64,000 bases of DNA from Pseudomonas furukawaii (lineage in GTDB: Bacteria > Pseudomonadota > Gammaproteobacteria > Pseudomonadales > Pseudomonadaceae), in assembly GCF_002355475.1 (NCBI RefSeq), contig NZ_AP014862.1, forward strand, positions 2,852,001 to 2,916,000, given 5' to 3'. Positions within the stretch are counted from its first letter, which is position 1; every line of letters starts with the position of its first letter. Both the position numbers and the translations under genes were made by a program. This document shows, one piece after another, positions 8,935-19,397 of this stretch. The notes under the pieces were generated by a model that saw nothing but the letters and a program-made list of their open reading frames with translations, made no database searches and was not told the origin of the DNA.

Positions 8935-10254
8935 ATGAATGCGGTAGTGGCGGCGGTAGGGATAATGCTGGTCCTCAGCCTGTGCCGGGTGCATGTGGTG
9001 GTGGCCCTGATCGTGGGGGCCCTGGCGGGCGGACTGGTGGGCGGACTGGGGATCGAAGGCTCCCTGGCGGCCTTCAACAAGGGCCTGGGGGGTGGCGCAA
9101 CCGTGGCCCTGTCCTACGCGCTGCTGGGCGCGTTCGCCGTGGCGATTGCCCGTTCCGGCCTGGCCCATGCGCTGGCGGACAAGGCGCTGACCCTGGTGGG
9201 ACGGCAGGACGCGAGTGGCGGGAGTGCACTGAAATGGTTGCTGCTGGCCCTGCTGCTGTGCGTGGCGATCGCGTCGCAGAACGTCCTGCCCATCCACATC
9301 GCCTTCATTCCGCTGCTGGTGCCGCCGCTGCTCTATGTGATGACGCGGCTGGCCATCGATCGCCGACTGGTCGCCTGCGTGATCACCTTCGGCCTCATCA
9401 CGCCCTACATGTTCCTGCCGGTGGGCTTCGGCAACATCTTCCTGAACGAGATCCTGCTGGCGAATGTGGTGAAAAGTGGCGTCGACGTTACCGGTGTGAA
9501 GGTTACCGAGGCCATGTCGATACCGGCGCTGGGCATGGTGGCCGGGTTGCTCGTCGCGGTGCTCTTCAGCTACCGCCGCAAGCGGGTCTATGACCTGGAT
9601 CGCATCGCCCAGGCGGAGCAGGTGAGCGTCTCCTACAACCCCATGAGCCTGGTGGTGGCGGGCGTGGCCATCCTGGTGGCCTTCGTGGTCCAGCTCTGGC
9701 TGGACTCCATGATCATCGGCGCGCTGCTGGGGTTCGTGATCTTCTCGCTGTCCGGCGTGGTTCGTTGGCGGGAAGCGGACAGCCTGTTCACCGAGGGCAT
9801 GAAGATGATGGCGATGATCGGCTTCATCATGATCGCCGCAGCCGGTTTCGCCGAGGTGCTGCGGGAAACCGGGCATGTGCAGACGCTGGTGGACGCTTCC
9901 GCGGCCTGGATCGGCAACAGCAAGGCGGTGGGTGCATTGCTGATGCTGCTGGTGGGGCTGCTGGTGACCATGGGCATCGGCTCGTCCTTCTCGACGGTGC
10001 CGATCATCGCGGCGATCTTCGTGCCGCTGTGCGTGCAACTGGGCTTCAGCCCGCTGGCGATCGTCAGCATCGTCGGTACCGCCGGTGCCCTGGGCGATGC
10101 CGGTTCGCCGGCTTCCGACTCCACCCTGGGCCCCACCTCGGGCCTGAACGTGGATGGCCAGCACAATCATATCTGGGACACCGTGGTGCCCACCTTTCTG
10201 CACTACAACCTGCCGCTGCTGGCCTTTGGCTGGGTGGCGGCGATGGTGCTCTGA
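8935..10254 (+). CDS. Na+/H+ antiporter family (NhaC superfamily) membrane transporter
   Basis: About 439 residues, almost entirely hydrophobic with some 11-12 predicted transmembrane segments. The middle and end carry patterns typical of NhaC-type ion-transporter proteins, for example [16 protein letters not shown] and [22 protein letters not shown] at 8924-8930 lies before two adjacent ATGs (8932 and 8935); the second gives the better spacing. NhaC-superfamily members exchange Na+ or H+, in some cases with an organic acid (malate/lactate in MleN). It sits between two chemoreceptors, one of them like the malate receptor CtpM, which hints at a carried metabolite rather than simple cation export, but that is inference. 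P. aeruginosa PA2653 occupies the same place. Confidence 0.8.
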   Translation: MNAVVAAVGIMLVLSLCRVHVVVALIVGALAGGLVGGLGIEGSLAAFNKGLGGGATVALSYALLGAFAVAIARSGLAHALADKALTLVGRQDASGGSALKWLLLALLLCVAIASQNVLPIHIAFIPLLVPPLLYVMTRLAIDRRLVACVITFGLITPYMFLPVGFGNIFLNEILLANVVKSGVDVTGVKVTEAMSIPALGMVAGLLVAVLFSYRRKRVYDLDRIAQAEQVSVSYNPMSLVVAGVAILVAFVVQLWLDSMIIGALLGFVIFSLSGVVRWREADSLFTEGMKMMAMIGFIMIAAAGFAEVLRETGHVQTLVDASAAWIGNSKAVGALLMLLVGLLVTMGIGSSFSTVPIIAAIFVPLCVQLGFSPLAIVSIVGTAGALGDAGSPASDSTLGPTSGLNVDGQHNHIWDTVVPTFLHYNLPLLAFGWVAAMVL

Positions 10255-10315
10255 GCCTTTCCCCTCCGGGGGGAACTGCTTGATCCATACGACCGACCGG
10301 TCACTTTAGAACGTC

Positions 10316-10345
10316 ACGGGGTTGCCGATACAACGGCGACCCCGT
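10316..10345 (+). repeat. hairpin between antiporter and ctpM-like genes
   Basis: ACGGGGTTGCCG (10316-10327) and CGGCGACCCCGT (10334-10345) pair with one mismatch around a 6-nt loop. No T run follows, so it is at best a weak or Rho-assisted terminator, or a leader structure of the downstream chemoreceptor mRNA. Confidence 0.35.
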
Positions 10346-10379
10346 TCCATTTCCGGACCTGCCTGCCGAGGACCGCCCG

Positions 10380-12062
10380 ATGCGATTGACCCTGAAGACC
10401 AAAGTCCTGCTGCTGGCCCTGGTGCCGGTGATCCTGTTCGCCCTGGTGTTGTCCGGTGCCGTGACCCAGGTGATCCATAGCCTGGCTGCGGATGAAGTGA
10501 AGAACACCCGTGAGCGGCTGATGGAAGAGAGCCGCCAGGAGCTGCGCAACTACATGCAGATCGCCCTGGGCTCGGTGCAGGCGCTGTACGACGCCTCGGC
10601 GCAGGGGGACCAGGCCAGCCGCGACCAGGCCATCGCCATCCTGGCGAAGATCAAGTACGGCAAGGACGGTTACTTCTTCGGCTACGACTCCCAGGTGATC
10701 CGCCTGTTCCGGGGGGACAGCCCCGTTGATGTGGGCAAGAGCTTCGCCGGCCGCAAGGACCCGAACGGCGTGGCGGTGAACGATCGCCTGGTGGCGGTGG
10801 CGAAGGACGGGTCCAACTATGTCGAGTACAGCTCGGCGTTGCCGGGGAACGAGAGTGTGCTGGTGCCGAAGTTGGCCTACAGCTACTACCTGCCCAAGTG
10901 GGACCTGGCCCTGGGCACCGCGGTCAACCTGGATGGCGTCGCCGCCCAGGTCGCCGAGGTGGAGGCGGAGATCGACGAACGAGTGAGCACCATAGTCACC
11001 AGCGTGGTGGTCATCGCCGCCCTGTTGCTGGCGGTGGTCGGGTTGGCGGGCCTGGGCCTGGCCAATGCCCTGGTCCGCCCGTTGCAGCGGATCAAGGCGA
11101 ATCTCGATGACATCGCCGCCGGCGAAGGCGATCTGACCCGCCGGCTGACGGTGGACAGCCGCGACGAACTGGGCGAACTGGCCGGCTCCTTCAACCGCTT
11201 CGTCGAGAAGATCCACGGTCTGGTGCGGCAGATCGTCGAGATGACCGAGCAGCTCACTGGCCTGGTGGGAGAAGTGGCGGCCCAGGCCCAGCGTTCCGAG
11301 CAGGCCATGGAGCGGCAGCGCCAGGAGACCGATCAGGTGGCCACGGCCATCAACGAGATGTCCGCCGCCGCCCATGAGGTGGCTCGCAGTGCCCAGGGCG
11401 CCGCCGAGGCGGCGCAGAAGACCGATCACGAGGGCCAGGCCGCCAAGCAGGTGGTGGACGGAAGCATCAGTCGCATCCATGCCCTGGTCGGCGATATTCG
11501 CAGCAGCGGCGTTTCCCTCGACAGCCTGCAGCAGGACGTGCAGTCCATCGTCAGCGTGTTGGGGGTGATTCGCTCCATCGCCGAGCAGACCAACCTGCTG
11601 GCCCTTAACGCCGCCATCGAGGCCGCGCGCGCGGGCGAGGCCGGACGGGGGTTTGCCGTGGTGGCGGACGAAGTGCGCGCCCTGGCCAGCCGCACCCAGC
11701 AGAGCACGCAGGAAATCCAGGGCATGATTGATCGCTTGCAGCAGGGCACCCAGGATGCGGTAACCGCGATGCGTCGCTCCAGCGATGCCGGGGACACCAC
11801 CAGCCAGCAGGCCAACCAGGCTGGCGCCTCCCTCGACGCCATCGCGGGCCTGATCGGCACCATCAACGCCATGAACGCCCAGATCGCCAGCGCCGCCGAG
11901 GAACAGACGGCGGTGGCCGAGGAGATCAACCGCAGCGTTCACCAGATCGCCGTGGCGGTGGACAGCGTCGCCGAGGAAACCCGTCATGGTGCCGATACCG
12001 CGCGCAACCTGGCCCGGCTGGGCGACGGCCTGGGCGGACTGGTGAAGCAGTTCAGGATCTGA
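10380..12062 (+). CDS. ctpM: methyl-accepting chemotaxis protein, sCache type (CtpM/McpM-like)
   Basis: The 560-residue receptor has TM1 (about 8-30), a periplasmic domain of roughly 150 residues with the single-Cache hallmark [12 protein letters not shown] and [18 protein letters not shown]2 (about 200-225), HAMP, and a signalling domain with [25 protein letters not shown] is 7 nt before the ATG. Small Cache domains of this family bind C2-C4 carboxylates. The gene matches P. aeruginosa PA2652 (CtpM/McpM), a receptor for malate and related C4 acids, in length and neighbourhood; that assignment is inference. Both this gene and the antiporter read rightward with 125 bp between them, so partial co-transcription is possible. 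Confidence 0.85.
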   Translation: MRLTLKTKVLLLALVPVILFALVLSGAVTQVIHSLAADEVKNTRERLMEESRQELRNYMQIALGSVQALYDASAQGDQASRDQAIAILAKIKYGKDGYFFGYDSQVIRLFRGDSPVDVGKSFAGRKDPNGVAVNDRLVAVAKDGSNYVEYSSALPGNESVLVPKLAYSYYLPKWDLALGTAVNLDGVAAQVAEVEAEIDERVSTIVTSVVVIAALLLAVVGLAGLGLANALVRPLQRIKANLDDIAAGEGDLTRRLTVDSRDELGELAGSFNRFVEKIHGLVRQIVEMTEQLTGLVGEVAAQAQRSEQAMERQRQETDQVATAINEMSAAAHEVARSAQGAAEAAQKTDHEGQAAKQVVDGSISRIHALVGDIRSSGVSLDSLQQDVQSIVSVLGVIRSIAEQTNLLALNAAIEAARAGEAGRGFAVVADEVRALASRTQQSTQEIQGMIDRLQQGTQDAVTAMRRSSDAGDTTSQQANQAGASLDAIAGLIGTINAMNAQIASAAEEQTAVAEEINRSVHQIAVAVDSVAEETRHGADTARNLARLGDGLGGLVKQFRI

Positions 12063-12103
12063 ACCCAGGCTGCGGCGCCTTCGCGCGCCGACAGCGGGCA
12101 GGC

Positions 12104-12138
12104 AAAGAAAAACCCGGCACCAGGCCGGGTTTTTCTTT
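12104..12138. terminator. bidirectional terminator between ctpM-like gene and nuoN
   Basis: A 15-bp stem, AAAGAAAAACCCGGC against GCCGGGTTTTTCTTT, with a 5-nt loop. T-rich arms on both sides allow it to stop the chemoreceptor transcript from the left and the nuo operon from the right. Confidence 0.9.
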
Positions 12139-12152
12139 GTGCGGGTGACGTC

Positions 12153-13616
12153 TTACTGGGCCAGGGCCACCAGACCGGAATGCTGGACCAGCTCCAGCAG
12201 CGGCTGCGGGTAGACGCCGAGGAAGAACGCGAGGATGGCCACGAACAGCAGCATGATGCCGCCGGCGCGCTGGGCCCAGTGCATGTCGGCGTCGTGGCGG
12301 CGCAGGTTCGGCTCCACCAGGAACAGGGTGACCATGACGCGCAGGTAGTAGAAGACCCCGATGGCGCTACCCAGCACCATGGCGCCCAGCAGCCACCACA
12401 AGCCGGATTCCACGCCGGCCGCGATCACGAAGAACTTGCCGATGAAGCCGGCGGTCAGCGGGATACCGGCCAGCGACAGCATCATCACGGTGAGCACCGC
12501 GGTCAGGTACGGACGGCGCCAGAACAGGCCGCGGTACTCGTACAGGGCGTCGCAGTCACGGCCGCTGTAGGGCGTCGACATCAGGGTGACCACACCGAAG
12601 GCGCCGAGGCTGGTGAGCACGTAGGTGGCCAGGTAGACGCCGATGGCTTCCACCGCCAGGCCCTTGCTGGCGATCAGCGCCACCAGCAGGTAGCCGAAGT
12701 GGGCGATGGAGGAGTAGCCGAGCAGGCGCTTGATGTTGTTCTGCACCAGGGCCAGCAGGTTGCCGAAGAGGATGGAGGCGATGGCGATCAGGGTCAGCAG
12801 GTCGTTCAGCCAGCCGCCGGCGGTGGCCGGGGAGAGCTGGTACAGGCGCAGCAGCACGGCGAACACGGCCACCTTGCTGGCGGTGGCCAGGAACGCGGCC
12901 ACCGGTGCAGGGGCGCCTTCGTACACGTCCGGGGTCCAGAGGTGGAAGGGGACCAGGGACAGCTTGAACGCCAGGCCGATGAGCATCATGCCGATGCCGA
13001 GCTGGGACAGGACACTGGACGTGCCGGCGGCGGCCAACTGGCTGAAGCTCAGGCTGCCGGCGTCGGCGTAGAGCAGGGCCATGCCGAACAGCAGGAAGGC
13101 GGAACCGGCGGCGGACAGCACCATGTACTTGATGCCGGCTTCCAGGGAGCGCTTGTTGAAGAAGGCATAGGCCACCAGGCCATAGACCGGCACCGAAAGC
13201 AGTTCCAGGCCGATGAACAGGCCGGCCAGGTGCTGCGCCGTGACCAGCACCAGGCCACCGGCGGCGGACAGGAGGATCAGCAGGTACATTTCCTCGCGGT
13301 TGCCCGGGTAACCCTTGCCGGATTCGCCGCCCAGGTAGGCGTGGATCAGGGTGACGCAGGCCAGGGTTCCGGCCAGCACCAGCGCCATGTAGAAGGCGCC
13401 GAAGTGATCCACCATCATCAGCGGCGTCACTTCCAGGGGCGCGACCTTGAGGGTGGGGAGGAGGGACAGCAGGGCCAGGTTCAGGCCGATGACCGAGAGG
13501 CCGAAGGTCCAGGAGTGGTGCCGCTTCCAGGCGATGGCCAGCATCACCACGACTATGGTGGCGCAGGTGACCAGCAGCGGTAGCAGGGCGATGAAGTGTT
13601 GTGTCGTGAATTCCAT
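12153..13616 (-). CDS. nuoN: NADH-quinone oxidoreductase subunit N
   Basis: This 487-residue membrane protein is one of the three antiporter-like subunits of complex I. It has about 14 transmembrane helices and the proton-channel motifs of the family, such as [21 protein letters not shown] and [16 protein letters not shown], containing the conserved Lys and His of the channel. It sits in the inner membrane arm and takes part in proton translocation coupled to quinone reduction. It is the last gene of the nuo operon, 7 bp after nuoM, and is followed by a strong terminator. Length and position are normal. Confidence 0.97.
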   Translation of the reverse strand: MEFTTQHFIALLPLLVTCATIVVVMLAIAWKRHHSWTFGLSVIGLNLALLSLLPTLKVAPLEVTPLMMVDHFGAFYMALVLAGTLACVTLIHAYLGGESGKGYPGNREEMYLLILLSAAGGLVLVTAQHLAGLFIGLELLSVPVYGLVAYAFFNKRSLEAGIKYMVLSAAGSAFLLFGMALLYADAGSLSFSQLAAAGTSSVLSQLGIGMMLIGLAFKLSLVPFHLWTPDVYEGAPAPVAAFLATASKVAVFAVLLRLYQLSPATAGGWLNDLLTLIAIASILFGNLLALVQNNIKRLLGYSSIAHFGYLLVALIASKGLAVEAIGVYLATYVLTSLGAFGVVTLMSTPYSGRDCDALYEYRGLFWRRPYLTAVLTVMMLSLAGIPLTAGFIGKFFVIAAGVESGLWWLLGAMVLGSAIGVFYYLRVMVTLFLVEPNLRRHDADMHWAQRAGGIMLLFVAILAFFLGVYPQPLLELVQHSGLVALAQ

Positions 13617-13623
13617 GGTCTGC

Positions 13624-15150
13624 TTACCGGGCTACGAGTTGGTTGACGGCGGATTCCAGCCACTGGTGCACGCCATGCATGCTCGCAGCGGAAGTATCCA
13701 GCACCGGTTGCGGGTAGACGCCGAGAAGGATCAGGAGCACGGCGAGGCCGAGCACCATGATGAGCTCGCGGGAGCGCAGGCCTTCGTAGGCGTTCTCGTT
13801 CTTGCCCGGGCCGAAGTAGGCGCGGTGGATCATGATCAGCGAGTAGACGGAGCCGAAGACCAGGCCGGTGGATGCCAGGACGGCGATCCAGGGCACCTGC
13901 TGGAAGGCCCCCACGAGGATCAGGAACTCGCCGACGAAGTTGCCGGTGCCCGGAAGGCCCAGGGCGGCGGCGGCGAAGAACAGGCTGATGGCCGGCAGGT
14001 AGGGCATGCGGTTCCAGATTCCGCCCATCTCGCGCATGTCACGGGTGTGCAGGCGCTCGTACAGCTGGCCGCAGAGGATGAAGAGCGCCGCGGCGGAAAG
14101 GCCGTGGGCGATCATCTGCACCACGGCGCCCTGCAGGGCGATCTGGCTGCCGGAGTAGATGGCGATCAGCACGAAGCCCATGTGGGACACGCTGGAGTAG
14201 GCCACCAGGCGCTTGATGTCGGTCTGGGCGAACGACAGCAGGGCGCCGTAGACGATGGCGAACACGCCGAGCCACTGGGCGATCGGCGCGAACTCGGCCG
14301 AGGCGTTGGGGAACAGCGGCAGGGCGAAGCGGATCATGCCGTAGGCGGCGGTCTTCAGCAGGATGCCGGCCAGGTCCACGGAGCCAGCGGTCGGGGCCTG
14401 GGCGTGGGCGTCGGGCAGCCAGGAGTGGAAGGGCACCACCGGGAACTTCACCGCGAAGGCGATGAAGAAGCCCAGCATCAGCAGGTATTCGGTGCCGGGC
14501 GCCAGTTGGGCCTTCAGCAGGTCGGCGTAGTTGAAGGTCAGCACGCCGGTGTTGCTGTAGTTCACCAGGACCAGGCCGAGGATGGCCACCAGCATCACCA
14601 GGCCACTGGCCTGGGTGTAGATGAAGAACTTGGTGGCGGCGGTGATGCGGGTCTTGCCCTTGCTGCCGCTGTGACCCCAGAGCGCGATGAGGAAGTACAT
14701 CGGCACCAGCATCATTTCCCAGAAGAAGAAGAACAGGAACAGGTCGATGGCCAGGAACACGCCGACGACGCCGCCCAGGATCCACATCAGGTTGAGGTGG
14801 AAGAAGCCGACGCGGTTCTGGATCTCGCGCCAGGAGCAGAGCACGGAGAGGACGCCGAGCAGGCCGGTGAGGACCACCATCAGCACCGACAGGCCGTCCA
14901 TCGCCAGGTGGATGGTGACGCCGAAGCGCTCGATCCACTGCACCTGGAACTCGTGGGCCCACTCCGGGGCGGTGCCTGGCGACGGCGCCAGGGTGAAGTC
15001 GCCGGTCAGCCACAGCCAGAGGCCGAGGACGAACAGCAGGGACATGGTCAGCAGTGCGATCCAGCGGGGCAGGGTGGAGCTGAAGCGCTCACCCTGCCAG
15101 CAGAGCAGGCCGCCGATGAAGGGAATCAGGATTAGCCAGGGCAGAATCAT
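13624..15150 (-). CDS. nuoM: NADH-quinone oxidoreductase subunit M
   Basis: A 508-residue antiporter-like subunit with about 14 transmembrane helices. The channel motifs [20 protein letters not shown] and [16 protein letters not shown] carry the conserved Lys and His residues, and an early Glu lies in [11 protein letters not shown]. It belongs to the proton-pumping membrane arm between NuoL and NuoN. It starts 25 bp after the nuoL stop and ends 7 bp before the nuoN ATG, consistent with one polycistronic mRNA. Nothing unusual is seen. Confidence 0.97.
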   Translation of the reverse strand: MILPWLILIPFIGGLLCWQGERFSSTLPRWIALLTMSLLFVLGLWLWLTGDFTLAPSPGTAPEWAHEFQVQWIERFGVTIHLAMDGLSVLMVVLTGLLGVLSVLCSWREIQNRVGFFHLNLMWILGGVVGVFLAIDLFLFFFFWEMMLVPMYFLIALWGHSGSKGKTRITAATKFFIYTQASGLVMLVAILGLVLVNYSNTGVLTFNYADLLKAQLAPGTEYLLMLGFFIAFAVKFPVVPFHSWLPDAHAQAPTAGSVDLAGILLKTAAYGMIRFALPLFPNASAEFAPIAQWLGVFAIVYGALLSFAQTDIKRLVAYSSVSHMGFVLIAIYSGSQIALQGAVVQMIAHGLSAAALFILCGQLYERLHTRDMREMGGIWNRMPYLPAISLFFAAAALGLPGTGNFVGEFLILVGAFQQVPWIAVLASTGLVFGSVYSLIMIHRAYFGPGKNENAYEGLRSRELIMVLGLAVLLILLGVYPQPVLDTSAASMHGVHQWLESAVNQLVAR

Positions 15151-15175
15151 GACGGGCGGAGTTCCTTAAGAAGAT

Positions 15176-17023
15176 TCAGGTCAGCAGCACGGCGCCGAGC
15201 ACGAGCACGGCTCCGCCGACGATGGACACGGCGTACCAGCGCAGCTGGCCCGTCTGGCTACGACTCAGGGCAAAGTTGCCACCCCGTACCAGGCGCGGGA
15301 CCAGGCCGATGGTGCCGTCGATGGGGTCGCGACGGAGCAGGCGGCAGATCAGCAGGTACGGCTTGACGAAGAGCAGGTCGTAGAGCCAGTCGAAGCCCCA
15401 GGCGGCGTACCACCAGGCCCCGAGGAAGCGGCCTGGCGCGCTCTGGGCGAGGGCGCTGACGAAGCGGCGCTTGCCGAGGAAGAGCAGCGCCGCCAGTAGG
15501 ATGCCCGCCAGGGCGATGGCGCCCGAGGCGATCTCCAGGCTGTGCTTGGCTTCGCCTCCGGCATGGCCGACGCTCTCCGGCAGCACGCCGGCCAGCGGCG
15601 GGGTGATCAGCGCGCCGACGAAGGTAGACAGCACGATCAGCACGCAGAGCGGCAACCAGTGGGCGATGCCATGGCCGGCGTGGGCTTCGGTCTTCGCTTC
15701 GCCGTGGAAGGCGATGAAGATCAGGCGGAAGGTGTAGATCGAAGTCAGGAAGGCACCGGCCAGGCCCGCGTAGAGCAGCCCGGAGTGACCACTGGCGAAG
15801 GCTTCCCAGAGGATCTCGTCCTTGGAGTAGAAACCGGCGGTGACCAGGGGCAATGCCGCCAGGGCCGCGCCGCCGACGATGAAGCTGGCGTAGGCCAGCG
15901 GCAGCTTCTTCCACAGGCCGCCCATCTTGAAGATGTTCTGCTCGTGGTGGCAGGCGTTGATCACCGCACCGGAGGCGAGGAACAGCAGGGCCTTGAAGAA
16001 GGCGTGGGTCATCAGGTGGAAGATCGCCGCATCCCAGGCGCCGACGCCGAGCGCCAGGAACATGTAGCCGATCTGGCTCATGGTGGAGTAGGCGAGGATC
16101 CGCTTGATGTCCGTCTGCACCAGCGCGGCGAAGCCGGCCAGGACCAGGGTGACGCCACCGACGATGCCCACCAGTTCGAGGATCTCGGGGGTCAGAAGGA
16201 ACAGGCCGTGGGTACGGGCGATGAGGTAGACGCCCGCGGTCACCATGGTGGCCGCGTGGATCAGCGCGGACACCGGGGTCGGGCCCGCCATCGCGTCGGC
16301 CAGCCAGGTCTGCAGCGGCAGCTGGGCGGACTTGCCCACGGCGCCGCCCAGCAGCATCAGGGTGGCGACCCAGAGCCAGGCGTCACCGGCCACGTACTTC
16401 TCGGGGGCCAGCTTCATCAGCTCCTGGATGTTCAGGGTGCCCAGGTGCATGAAGAGGATGAACAGGCCGATGGCCATGAACACGTCGCCCACGCGGGTGA
16501 CGATGAACGCCTTGAGCGCCGCGTTGCCGTTGGCGGTGTGCTTGAAGTAGAAGCCGATCAGCAGGTACGAGCACAGCCCCACGCCTTCCCAGCCGAAGTA
16601 GAGGAAGAGCAGGTTATCGCCCAGCACCAGGAACAGCATGCTGGCGATGAACAGGTTGGTGTAGGCGAAGAAGCGGGAGTAACCCTCCTCGCCGCGCATG
16701 TACCAGGACGCGAACAGGTGGATCAGGAAGCCGACGCCGGTGACCACGCCGAGCATGGTCAGGGACAGGCCGTCCAGATAGAGGGTGAAGCTGGGGGCGA
16801 AGCCCGCCACGCTCATCCATTGCCAGAGCACCTGGGTGTAGACGCCGCCTTCCGGCGGGGCCACGTTGAACTGCCAGATGATCGAGGCGGCCACCAGGGC
16901 CGACAGGCCGACGGAGCCCACGCCGATGACGGCGGAGGCGTTTTCGGAGAGACGCCCGCGGGAGAAGGCCAGGATGAGCCAGCCGAGCAGCGGGAACAGG
17001 CAAGTGAGGAATAGAAGGTTCAT
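15176..17023 (-). CDS. nuoL: NADH-quinone oxidoreductase subunit L
   Basis: The largest membrane subunit, 615 residues, of complex I. The antiporter-like core holds [19 protein letters not shown] and [20 protein letters not shown], and the C-terminal part provides the long lateral helix and extra TM segment that brace the membrane arm. [17 protein letters not shown] carries the conserved Glu. Its ATG overlaps the nuoK stop by 4 bp (TCAT on the plus strand at 17020-17023), so translation is coupled. Typical length for the family. Confidence 0.97.
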   Translation of the reverse strand: MNLLFLTCLFPLLGWLILAFSRGRLSENASAVIGVGSVGLSALVAASIIWQFNVAPPEGGVYTQVLWQWMSVAGFAPSFTLYLDGLSLTMLGVVTGVGFLIHLFASWYMRGEEGYSRFFAYTNLFIASMLFLVLGDNLLFLYFGWEGVGLCSYLLIGFYFKHTANGNAALKAFIVTRVGDVFMAIGLFILFMHLGTLNIQELMKLAPEKYVAGDAWLWVATLMLLGGAVGKSAQLPLQTWLADAMAGPTPVSALIHAATMVTAGVYLIARTHGLFLLTPEILELVGIVGGVTLVLAGFAALVQTDIKRILAYSTMSQIGYMFLALGVGAWDAAIFHLMTHAFFKALLFLASGAVINACHHEQNIFKMGGLWKKLPLAYASFIVGGAALAALPLVTAGFYSKDEILWEAFASGHSGLLYAGLAGAFLTSIYTFRLIFIAFHGEAKTEAHAGHGIAHWLPLCVLIVLSTFVGALITPPLAGVLPESVGHAGGEAKHSLEIASGAIALAGILLAALLFLGKRRFVSALAQSAPGRFLGAWWYAAWGFDWLYDLLFVKPYLLICRLLRRDPIDGTIGLVPRLVRGGNFALSRSQTGQLRWYAVSIVGGAVLVLGAVLLT

Positions 17024-17328
17024 CCGCGCATCTCGCTGGCAGCGTCGATATCGAGGGTATGGAAGCGGCGGTACAGCTGCAGCAGGATCGCCAGTCCGAT
17101 GGAGGCTTCGGCGGCTGCGAGGCTGATCACCAGAATGAACATGATCTGGCCGTCAGGCTGGGCCCAGCGGGCGCCGGCGACCACGAAGGCCAGGGCGGCG
17201 GCGTTCATCATGACTTCCAGGCTCATGAGCACGAACAGGATGTTGCGGCGCACCATCAGGCCGACGAGGCCCAGGCAGAAAAGGACGCCGGCGACCGCAA
17301 GGCCATGTTCCAGTGGGATTGCATTCAT
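17020..17328 (-). CDS. nuoK: NADH-quinone oxidoreductase subunit K
   Basis: A 102-residue protein with three transmembrane helices, starting [20 protein letters not shown] at 17328. Conserved membrane glutamates are present in [15 protein letters not shown] and [12 protein letters not shown], which form part of the proton path near the quinone site. It starts 4 bp after the nuoJ stop and overlaps nuoL by 4 bp. A longer upstream reading frame is the shadow of nuoJ, so the start at 17328 is preferred. Confidence 0.96.
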   Translation of the reverse strand: MNAIPLEHGLAVAGVLFCLGLVGLMVRRNILFVLMSLEVMMNAAALAFVVAGARWAQPDGQIMFILVISLAAAEASIGLAILLQLYRRFHTLDIDAASEMRG

Positions 17329-17332
17329 GGCG

Positions 17333-17833
17333 TTACTCCTTGGCTTCGTGGCGGCCGAGGTGGAAGGCGGCGACCAGGGCTGCCAGCAGCAGCATGGAGG
17401 CCAGTTCCACGGCGAGCAGGTAGGGGCCGAACAGGGCGATGCCCACTGCCTTGGAATCCACGGTGGTGTGACCGATGGTGGCGCCGCTGGCATTGCCGAA
17501 CAGCACGTACAGCAGTTCCGCCAGCAGGATCAGGGACAGCAGCGCGGGCCCGGTCCAGATGCCGGGTTTGAGCCACTTCTTCTCCTGCTCGGCAATCGCC
17601 GGTCCGAGGTTCAGCATCATGACCACGAAGACGAACAGCACCATGATGGCGCCGGCGTAGACGATGATTTCCAGGGCGCCGGCGAAGGGCGCGCCCAGGG
17701 CGAAGAAGCACATCGACACCGCCAGCAGCGAGACGATGAGGTAGAGCAGGGCATGCACCGGGTTGGTGTTGGTGATCACCCGCAGGGTGGACACCACGGC
17801 GACGCCGGAAGCGAAATAGAAAGCGAATTCCAC
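17333..17833 (-). CDS. nuoJ: NADH-quinone oxidoreductase subunit J
   Basis: A 166-residue membrane subunit with five transmembrane helices; it begins [17 protein letters not shown] from a GTG at about 17833 preceded by AAGGAG, and includes the conserved [22 protein letters not shown] segment, the helix with the pi-bulge that moves during coupling. The reading frame is open well upstream, but that part is antisense to nuoI conserved sequence, and the ribosome binding site fixes the GTG. It lies 11 bp after the nuoI stop. Confidence 0.94.
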   Translation of the reverse strand: MEFAFYFASGVAVVSTLRVITNTNPVHALLYLIVSLLAVSMCFFALGAPFAGALEIIVYAGAIMVLFVFVVMMLNLGPAIAEQEKKWLKPGIWTGPALLSLILLAELLYVLFGNASGATIGHTTVDSKAVGIALFGPYLLAVELASMLLLAALVAAFHLGRHEAKE

Positions 17834-17844
17834 GCGACGTCTCC

Positions 17845-18393
17845 TTAGGGCAGCAGGCTCTTCACGTTGATCGGCTCGGCCTCGTCCTGCGCGGCGCCTT
17901 TCGGCTTGCCGGCGATGGCCATGCCCGCAACGCGGTAGAAGTTGTAGTCCGGGTTCTTGCCGGGGCCGGAGATCAGCAGGTCTTCCTTCTCGTACACCAG
18001 GTCCTGGCGCTTGAACTCGCCCATCTCGAAATCCGGGGTCAGCTGGATCGCGGTGGTGGGGCAGGCTTCCTCGCACAGGCCGCAGAAGATGCAGCGGGAG
18101 AAGTTGATGCGGAAGAACTCGGGGTACCAGCGTCCATCCTCGGTCTCGGCCTTCTGCAGGGAGATGCAGCCGACCGGGCAGGCCACGGCGCACAGGTTGC
18201 AGGCAACGCAGCGCTCCTCGCCGTCGGGGTCGCGGGTGAGCACGATACGACCGCGGTAACGCGGCGGCAGGTACACGGGCTCTTCGGGGTATTGCAGGGT
18301 GTCACGCTTGCGGAAGGCATGGCTGAACACCATCACCAGGCTGCGAAGCTGGGTGTAGGTGCCATGCACGACATGGATGATTTCTTTGATCAT
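17845..18393 (-). CDS. nuoI: NADH-quinone oxidoreductase subunit I (two 4Fe-4S ferredoxin)
   Basis: A 182-residue peripheral subunit with two 4Fe-4S binding motifs, [15 protein letters not shown] and [15 protein letters not shown], corresponding to clusters N6a and N6b that pass electrons from NuoG to NuoB. The start [19 protein letters not shown] at 18393 follows an AAGGAG and lies 11 bp after the nuoH stop. No anomalies. Confidence 0.97.
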   Translation of the reverse strand: MIKEIIHVVHGTYTQLRSLVMVFSHAFRKRDTLQYPEEPVYLPPRYRGRIVLTRDPDGEERCVACNLCAVACPVGCISLQKAETEDGRWYPEFFRINFSRCIFCGLCEEACPTTAIQLTPDFEMGEFKRQDLVYEKEDLLISGPGKNPDYNFYRVAGMAIAGKPKGAAQDEAEPINVKSLLP

Positions 18394-18404
18394 GGCATTT
18401 CTCC

Positions 18405-19397
18405 TTACTGGGCCGAGGCCAGCACCAGGGCGCCGGTCACCAGCAGGTTGATCAGGGTCAGCGGCAGGCACACCTTCCAGCTGAAGGCCATCACCTGGTC
18501 ATAGCGCGGGCGTGGGATGGACGCGCGCAGCAGGATGAACAGCATGATGAAGAAGGCGGTCTTCAGGGCGAACCAGATGAAGGGGATCTGCGGCAGGATG
18601 CCGAAGGGGCCGTGCCAGCCGCCGAAGAACAGGGTCACCAGCAGGGCGGAGATCAGCACGATGCCGATGTACTCGCCGACGAAGAACATGCCCCATTTCA
18701 TGCCGGCGTATTCGATGTGATAGCCGTCGGCCAGTTCCTGCTCCGCTTCCGGCTGGTCGAAGGGGTGACGGTGGGTCACCGCGACGCCGGCGATGAAGAA
18801 GGTACAGAAGCCGAAGAACTGCGGAATGATGAACCACAGGTTCTGGGCCTGGTACTCGACGATGTCGCGCATGTTGAAGGAGCCGACCTGGGCCACGATA
18901 CCCATCAGCGACAGCGCCAGGAACACCTCGTAGGAGATGGTCTGGGCCGAGGCGCGCAGGCTGCCCAGCAGGGCGAACTTGTTGTTGCTCGACCAGCCGG
19001 CGAAGAGCACCGCGTACACCGCGATGCCGGCCATGGCGAAGAAGAACAGCACGCCGATGTTCAGGTCGGCCACGCCCCAGGTGGGGGTGACCGGCACCAC
19101 GGCGAAGGCGATCAGCAGGGCACTCATGGCGATGATGGGCGCCAGGGTGAAGATCAGCTTGTCGGCGAACGGCGGGGTCCAGTCTTCCTTGAAGAACATC
19201 TTGATCATGTCCGCGCCCAGCTGGAAGGCGCCGAAGGGGCCCACGCGGTTCGGACCATAACGGTCCTGCCAGAGGCCCAGCAGGCGACGCTCCACCCAGG
19301 AGAGCAGGGCGCCGGTCACCACCACCGCCAGGAGAATGACGATGGCCTTGAGGACGGTGACGACGATGTCGATCAGTTCGGGCGTCAGCCAGCTCAT
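18405..19397 (-). CDS. nuoH: NADH-quinone oxidoreductase subunit H
   Basis: A 330-residue membrane subunit with eight transmembrane helices, at the interface with the quinone chamber. The family signatures [19 protein letters not shown] and [20 protein letters not shown] are present; the latter holds the acidic residues of the quinone funnel. Its ATG overlaps the nuoG stop by 4 bp, so translation is coupled. Confidence 0.97.
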   Translation of the reverse strand: MSWLTPELIDIVVTVLKAIVILLAVVVTGALLSWVERRLLGLWQDRYGPNRVGPFGAFQLGADMIKMFFKEDWTPPFADKLIFTLAPIIAMSALLIAFAVVPVTPTWGVADLNIGVLFFFAMAGIAVYAVLFAGWSSNNKFALLGSLRASAQTISYEVFLALSLMGIVAQVGSFNMRDIVEYQAQNLWFIIPQFFGFCTFFIAGVAVTHRHPFDQPEAEQELADGYHIEYAGMKWGMFFVGEYIGIVLISALLVTLFFGGWHGPFGILPQIPFIWFALKTAFFIMLFILLRASIPRPRYDQVMAFSWKVCLPLTLINLLVTGALVLASAQ

